DNA of 26,610 nucleotides from assembly GCA_023417665.1 (NCBI GenBank), contig JAEZFA010000083.1, positions 1 through 26,610 of the forward strand. Direction: 5' to 3'. The notes under the pieces were generated by a model. That model was given only the letters and a program-made list of their open reading frames with translations, did no database searches and was not told the origin of the DNA. The stretch is from Pseudomonadota bacterium (lineage in GTDB: Bacteria; Pseudomonadota; Alphaproteobacteria; Rhizobiales; Xanthobacteraceae). The translations under genes and the position numbers were made by a program. Positions 23,279 to 26,610 of this stretch are shown here, piece after piece; positions within the stretch are counted from its first letter, which is position 1; every line of letters starts with the position of its first letter.

Positions 23279-23350
23279 TTGGCGTTTCCTGAGAAATGTT
23301 TCTGATTTTTTGGCATCGGCGGCCGGCGCGAGGGTCATGCCGGCAAGAAC

Positions 23351-24268
23351 TTAGGAACCGGGCAGGGGAATGAATTCGGTTTCGTCCGGCACCTGTTTGA
23401 AGCGGCCGGTCTTCCAGTCTTCCTTGGCCTGTTCGATGCGTTCCTTGCTCGACGAGACGAAATTCCACCAGATGTAGCGCGGGCCTTCGAGTGCGGCGCC
23501 GCCGAGAAACATCATTCGCGCCCAGGTATTGGCGCGGACGGTGATGCGATCGCCGGGACGGAAGATCAGCAGGCGCGGGCCTTCGAACTTGTCGCCGGCG
23601 ATTTCCACTTCACCTTCGACGACATAGATCGCGCGTTCCTCGTGATCGGCGTCGAGCGGCGCCGAAGCGCCCGCGTCGAGCACGACCTCGGCATAGAACC
23701 AGTCCGAATGCATGCCGACGGGTGAACGCTTTCCGAATGTGTCGCCGGCGATGACCCGTGCGCGCAGTTTTCCGTCCTCGATGATCGGCAGGTCGCGATC
23801 CGCGAAATGCTGGAACGTCGGTTCGATTTCTTCCGCGGCTTTGGGAAGCGCGATCCAGCTCTGAATTCCCGACATCATCTGCCCGGAAGCGCGGGCATCG
23901 CCGGGCGTGCGCTCGGAGTGAGCAATCCCGCTGCCGGCCGTCATCAGGTTCATCGCGCCCGGCGTGATCTCCAGCGAATTGCCTTCGCTGTCGCGATGCA
24001 TGATGCGGCCGTCGAAAAGATAGGTGACCGTCGCAAGGCCGATATGCGGATGCGGCCGCACGTCCATGCCCTGGCCGCCGATGAACTGCACCGGGCCCAT
24101 CTGGTCGAAGAAGATGAAGGGCCCGACCATTTGCCGCTTGCCGTGCGGCAGGGCGCGGCGAACTTCGAAGCCGCCGATGTCGCGTGCGCGGGGAACGATG
24201 ACGAGTTCGAGCGCATCGCAGGAGGGCGTGTCGCCGAGGATCGGATCTTGGGAAGGGAGCCAACTCAT
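23351..24268 (-). CDS. Pirin family protein
   Basis: A 305-residue bicupin. ATG 24268 (MSWLPSQDP) was chosen over the open upstream frame, as the family starts here. The N-terminal cupin holds the metal ligands His73, His75, His117 and Glu119 (RPHPHIGLATVTYLF, GIAHSERTP). The C-terminal cupin has EERAIYVVEGEVEIAG. Bacterial pirins include quercetinases and regulators of central metabolism; substrate is not evident. It lies 72 bases upstream of the methionine synthase gene and in the same direction, so the three minus-strand genes may form one transcript. Confidence 0.9.
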   Translation of the reverse strand: MSWLPSQDPILGDTPSCDALELVIVPRARDIGGFEVRRALPHGKRQMVGPFIFFDQMGPVQFIGGQGMDVRPHPHIGLATVTYLFDGRIMHRDSEGNSLEITPGAMNLMTAGSGIAHSERTPGDARASGQMMSGIQSWIALPKAAEEIEPTFQHFADRDLPIIEDGKLRARVIAGDTFGKRSPVGMHSDWFYAEVVLDAGASAPLDADHEERAIYVVEGEVEIAGDKFEGPRLLIFRPGDRITVRANTWARMMFLGGAALEGPRYIWWNFVSSSKERIEQAKEDWKTGRFKQVPDETEFIPLPGS

Positions 24269-24326
24269 GGTGGCGATGATAGCGGGGGAATTCGCATCGC
24301 GCGACCCGCAATGACGCCTGCTTCGG

Positions 24327-24355
24327 TTGCATGCGGGCAAGGCGGATGTTTATGG
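24327..24355 (+). promoter_or_regulatory. Promoter candidate for tRNA-Leu
   Basis: TTGCAT (24327-24332), a 17-base spacer and TTATGG (24350-24355) resemble a sigma-70 promoter. The -10 is a poor match, but the spacing places the start about 5-7 bases before the mature tRNA. Confidence 0.4.
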
Positions 24356-24366
24356 TCCGCGCGGCT

Positions 24367-24454
24367 GCCGGCGTGGCGAAATGGTAGACGCAAGGGACTT
24401 AAAATCCCTCGGGGAGAAATCCCTGTCCCGGTTCGAGTCCGGGCGCCGGCACCA
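24367..24454 (+). tRNA. tRNA-Leu (anticodon UAA), CCA encoded
   Basis: An 88-base cloverleaf. The acceptor stem is GCCGGCG (24367-24373) with CGCCGGC (24444-24450), then discriminator A and an encoded CCA (24452-24454). The anticodon stem AGGGA/TCCCT holds the loop CTTAAAA, with anticodon TAA at 24400-24402. A long variable arm (CGGGGAGAAATCCCTG region) marks it as a class II tRNA, and the T-arm GGTTCGAGTCC is canonical. It reads UUA and UUG codons, which are rare in this GC-rich genome. Confidence 0.97.
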
Positions 24455-24456
24455 AC

Positions 24457-24984
24457 TTGCGGAGCAAAACTGCGCTTTTGGAAAAGTACCTGATCGACGA
24501 TGTGTTGCAGCCGGGGCTGTGCGTTGTCTTTTGCGGCACGGCTCTTGGCCGCGTATCGCTTGCGCGTCGCGCTTATTATGCAAATCCGCGAAATCTGTTC
24601 TGGGAGACGCTGCATAAAACCGGGCTGACGCCGCTCCGGCTTGCAGCATCGGAATATTCCCGCGTGCCGGAGTTCGGGATCGGCCTGACCGATCTCGGCA
24701 AGACGGTATCGGGTAACGACAACGAACTCCCGAAAGGTAGCCTCGACGTTGCCGCGTTGAAATCAAAAATCGAAAAATACCAGCCGCGCATTCTCGCCTT
24801 CACAAGCAAGAAGGGCGGGCAAACATTCCTGCGGCGAAACGTCGGTTACGGCTGGCAGGAGTCGCCGTTTGCGCAAACCAGCGTCTATGTGTTGCCTTCG
24901 ACTTCCCCTTCCGCGCGCTGGAACTGGGCTGCGAACGAGCATCACTGGCGTGCGCTCTCGGAAGCGGTAGCGGCATGCAAATAA
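24457..24984 (+). CDS. Mug-like mismatch-specific DNA glycosylase
   Basis: A uracil-DNA glycosylase superfamily protein of up to 175 residues. Its start is uncertain: TTG 24457 lies 2 bases after the tRNA, TTG 24478 has CGGAG 13 bases upstream, and GTG 24502 just precedes the conserved PGLCVVFCGT strand. The NPRNLFWETLHKTGLTP segment and IGLTDLGKT match the Mug/TDG branch. Motif 1 reads GTALG where E. coli Mug has GINPG, so the usual Asn is missing, and motif 2 reads LPSTSPSARW. Alphaproteobacterial relatives with a GTAxG motif exist, so this is a subfamily trait, not decay. The enzyme would remove U or modified bases from G mismatches. A strong terminator follows. Confidence 0.82.
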   Translation: MRSKTALLEKYLIDDVLQPGLCVVFCGTALGRVSLARRAYYANPRNLFWETLHKTGLTPLRLAASEYSRVPEFGIGLTDLGKTVSGNDNELPKGSLDVAALKSKIEKYQPRILAFTSKKGGQTFLRRNVGYGWQESPFAQTSVYVLPSTSPSARWNWAANEHHWRALSEAVAACK

Positions 24985-25018
24985 AGATACGGCGCCCGCG
25001 CGGCGCCGTATCTTTTTT
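24985..25018 (+). terminator. Rho-independent terminator after the glycosylase gene
   Basis: Perfect 12-bp stem (AGATACGGCGCC at 24985-24996, its complement at 25002-25013), a 5-base loop and a six-T run on the plus strand, beginning directly at the stop codon. Confidence 0.95.
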
Positions 25019-25045
25019 GCCTCATCTCGTTATCCGGCGTTGTCA

Positions 25046-25453
25046 TTACACGGCTTTGCTGGCGTTCCGATTTAGCTTCCACATCGCGAACATCTGCAAT
25101 CCGGCGAAGATGTCGACGGCAAGTGCCTGCGCGATCACGAAGGCGTAGCCGAGCCAGGTCGGCGAGACGTAGCCGGAGACGAGCAGCGCCACCGAGCCGA
25201 TCACCCAGAGCACGTTGCCGGCGATGATGCTCCAGACGAAGCTGCGGCTCAGCTGCGGGCGGAACGACGCGGCCCCGATCACAACCGCCCAGGCGACGCA
25301 GAATACGCCGGCATAGGTCATCAGCGAAACCGGGAGATTGAGCAGGCCGTGCAGGATGCTGGTTCCGCCCAGCAGCAGAAGGCCGGTCGCGCCGGTGGCA
25401 ACGGCATCAAGCTGGAGTACGCGGCGGAGAAAGTTTGAAGGCGTGAAGGTCAT
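25046..25453 (-). CDS. Small four-helix membrane protein, unknown function
   Basis: A 135-residue protein with four hydrophobic segments (roughly residues 14-37, 44-62, 72-94 and 100-124) and a charged C-terminus (KLNRNASKAV), so an inner-membrane protein with both ends probably in the cytoplasm. An AAAGGAAA ribosome site precedes the ATG. I recognise no catalytic or transport motif. It is divergent from the thioesterase gene, and the 21-bp palindrome in the gap lies 59 bases upstream of its start. Confidence 0.75.
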   Translation of the reverse strand: MTFTPSNFLRRVLQLDAVATGATGLLLLGGTSILHGLLNLPVSLMTYAGVFCVAWAVVIGAASFRPQLSRSFVWSIIAGNVLWVIGSVALLVSGYVSPTWLGYAFVIAQALAVDIFAGLQMFAMWKLNRNASKAV

Positions 25454-25511
25454 TTCGAATTTCCTTTCCTCGTTGACGTGGCGTCACTCTTGCGCGCGTC
25501 CTGCCGATGGT

Positions 25512-25532
25512 CGATTACCTCGGAGGTAATCG
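25512..25532. promoter_or_regulatory. Perfect 21-bp palindrome, operator candidate
   Basis: Two 10-base arms, CGATTACCTC (25512-25521) and GAGGTAATCG (25523-25532), around a single G. Size and symmetry suit a dimeric TetR-, MarR- or HxlR-type repressor. It is in the divergent region between the small membrane protein and the thioesterase. No cognate regulator gene is in the window. Confidence 0.6.
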
Positions 25533-25583
25533 GCGCGCGGGAAAGTCCGCGCGAGGCTTGCGCAGAAAATTCAGGAGTTTTCG

Positions 25584-26414
25584 ATGCATCCGCTCGACGC
25601 CGCAGTCAGGCTTGAACCGAACGGCGAGAAACTTGCCGGCGCTACCAGCGATGCCTACTGGAATTTCACCGGGCCGTTCGGCGGCACTACGGCTGCGACG
25701 CTGCTCAACGCCGCGATGGCGCATCCGAAGCGGCAGAATCTCCCGCTTGCCATGACGATCAACTATTGCGCACCTGTCGCGAAAGGCGCGTTCGATATCG
25801 CTGTCTTCGAAAAGCGCACGAACCGCTCGACGCAGCACTTCAGCGTGGAGATGACGCAAGGCGACGACGCGATCGCGACCGCGACGCTGGTATTCGCAGC
25901 CCGTCCCGAAGGTTTCTTTCACACGTCCGGCGCGATGCCGGCAGTGGAGGCGCCGGAGAAGATCGAGCCGCCGAAGGCAAGGGCGCCGCTTGCCTGGATC
26001 GACCGTTTCGACATGCGCTTTGCCAGCGGATTCCCGGTGATGCGCAAACAGGAGAGCGAGCCGCTCGGCAATGCGCGGACCGAAGTCTGGATGCGGGACA
26101 ATCCCGTGCGGCCGCTCGACTTTCTTTCACTCATGAACATGAGCGATGCGTTCTTCGCGCGGCCGTTTCATGTGCTGGGCCGGCTCATTCAGGTCGGCAC
26201 CGTTTCGATGACGACCTATTTCCACTGCGACGAAAGTGATCTGGCCGAAGTCGGCGACGATTATGTGCTCGGTGTCGCGGACGCCAGCATCTTCGCGAAG
26301 GGCTATGCCGACCAGACGGCGTGGCTCTGGTCGCGCGGCGGAAGGCTGCTCGCGACCAGCCAGCAAATTCTCTATTTCCGCGACAAGGCCTTCGTGCCGG
26401 GCGGAAAGAAATAA
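25584..26414 (+). CDS. Acyl-CoA thioesterase family protein (TesB-like double hotdog)
   Basis: A 276-residue protein of the TesB-like thioesterase family. The first hotdog carries AYWNFTGPFGGTTAATLLNAAM (residues 25-46), with the PFGG turn before the hot-dog helix, and the SVEMTQGDDAIATATLVFAAR strand. The second has MTTYFHCDESDLAEVGDDYVLGVADASIFAKGYADQTAWLWS. The family hydrolyses acyl-CoA thioesters in the cytoplasm; chain length is not evident. An AGGAG ribosome site precedes ATG 25584. It ends 5 bases before the convergent SDR stop. Confidence 0.85.
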   Translation: MHPLDAAVRLEPNGEKLAGATSDAYWNFTGPFGGTTAATLLNAAMAHPKRQNLPLAMTINYCAPVAKGAFDIAVFEKRTNRSTQHFSVEMTQGDDAIATATLVFAARPEGFFHTSGAMPAVEAPEKIEPPKARAPLAWIDRFDMRFASGFPVMRKQESEPLGNARTEVWMRDNPVRPLDFLSLMNMSDAFFARPFHVLGRLIQVGTVSMTTYFHCDESDLAEVGDDYVLGVADASIFAKGYADQTAWLWSRGGRLLATSQQILYFRDKAFVPGGKK

Positions 26415-26419
26415 ACTTC

Positions 26420-26610
26420 TTACCGCGCAACCAGCGGCGAGAATCCCAGATGCATGCCGGCGTCGATCATCAGCGTCTCGCCGGTGATGTGGCGCGAGTG
26501 GTCGGACAGCAGAAACAGAGCAGGATCTGCGACGTCCTCGGCGGTCGAGGCGGCTTTCAGCGGCGCCTGTTTCGCAACATTGTCGCGGAGCGCCGCGGCA
26601 GCCTGTGCGC
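26420..26610 (-). CDS. SDR family oxidoreductase, C-terminal fragment
   Basis: The last 62 residues of a short-chain dehydrogenase whose 5' end is beyond the window. The stop is TAA at 26422-26420. The segment PLKAASTAEDVADPALFLLSDHSRHITGETLMIDAGMHLG is the classical SDR end (P-L-x8-E-D-V-A, then ITGE-x-L-x-x-D-x-G). The cofactor and catalytic motifs are outside, so the substrate cannot be judged. Confidence 0.88.
   Translation of the reverse strand, partial: AQAAAALRDNVAKQAPLKAASTAEDVADPALFLLSDHSRHITGETLMIDAGMHLGFSPLVAR

Noticed and set aside
24327..24454. tRNA-Leu as an integration site for a genomic island
   Set aside because: No integrase gene and no repeat of the tRNA 3' end seen in the 2.1 kb downstream.

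Overview
The window is a GC-rich chromosomal segment of an alphaproteobacterium, most likely from the Hyphomicrobiales (Bradyrhizobium/Rhodopseudomonas/Xanthobacteraceae side). The basis is the protein flavour, the usg family gene, a groESL operon with both a CIRCE operator and an RpoH-like promoter, the complete Anbu gene set and a palindromic intergenic repeat of the type common in these genomes. Almost all of it is coding; no gap exceeds 300 bases. There is no CRISPR array or rRNA.

Layout. 1-127: right end of an IS3-family element, inserted in a ketopantoate reductase-like (panE) gene of which only the 3' part remains (128-649). 695-4117 (+): lipid/diacylglycerol kinase-like protein, metallophosphoesterase (ATGA overlap) and a FAD amine/L-amino-acid oxidase, closed by a strong terminator. 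4163-4432 (-): small secreted DUF3421/DM9 protein. 4655-6786 (-): groES-groEL with its terminator, promoter and CIRCE. 6924-9380 (+): usg family protein, DUF393 thiol-disulfide oxidoreductase-like protein, and a saccharopine-dehydrogenase-like/DUF4166 fusion. 9435-16523 (-): an SDR, the four-gene Anbu set (Anbu peptidase, transglutaminase-like, alpha-E, circularly permuted ATP-grasp, listed against the direction of transcription) and a feruloyl-CoA synthase-like ligase. 16641-18604 (+): CinA/MoCF-like protein, exported intradiol dioxygenase, xanthine phosphoribosyltransferase. 18662-21357: copper P-type ATPase (-) divergent from a CsoR repressor (+). 21354-24268 (-): periplasmic substrate-binding protein, MesD-like core methionine synthase, pirin. 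24367-26414: tRNA-Leu(UAA), Mug-like glycosylase, terminator, small membrane protein (-), palindromic operator candidate, TesB-like thioesterase; the window ends in the C-terminus of an SDR (-).

The most interesting system is the Anbu cluster: a self-compartmentalising proteasome-like peptidase with a peptide-ligase-like ATP-grasp enzyme, an alpha-E helical protein and a papain-like transglutaminase, proposed in the literature to make and remove peptide tags but with unsettled substrates. Here the peptidase has an unusual Pro/Ala/Gln-rich C-terminal tail, and a double palindrome sits inside the operon. The clearest anomalies are two broken genes: panE (cut by the IS element) and the copper ATPase, which has a single in-frame TGA in its GTGTD motif while its repressor and operator look intact.
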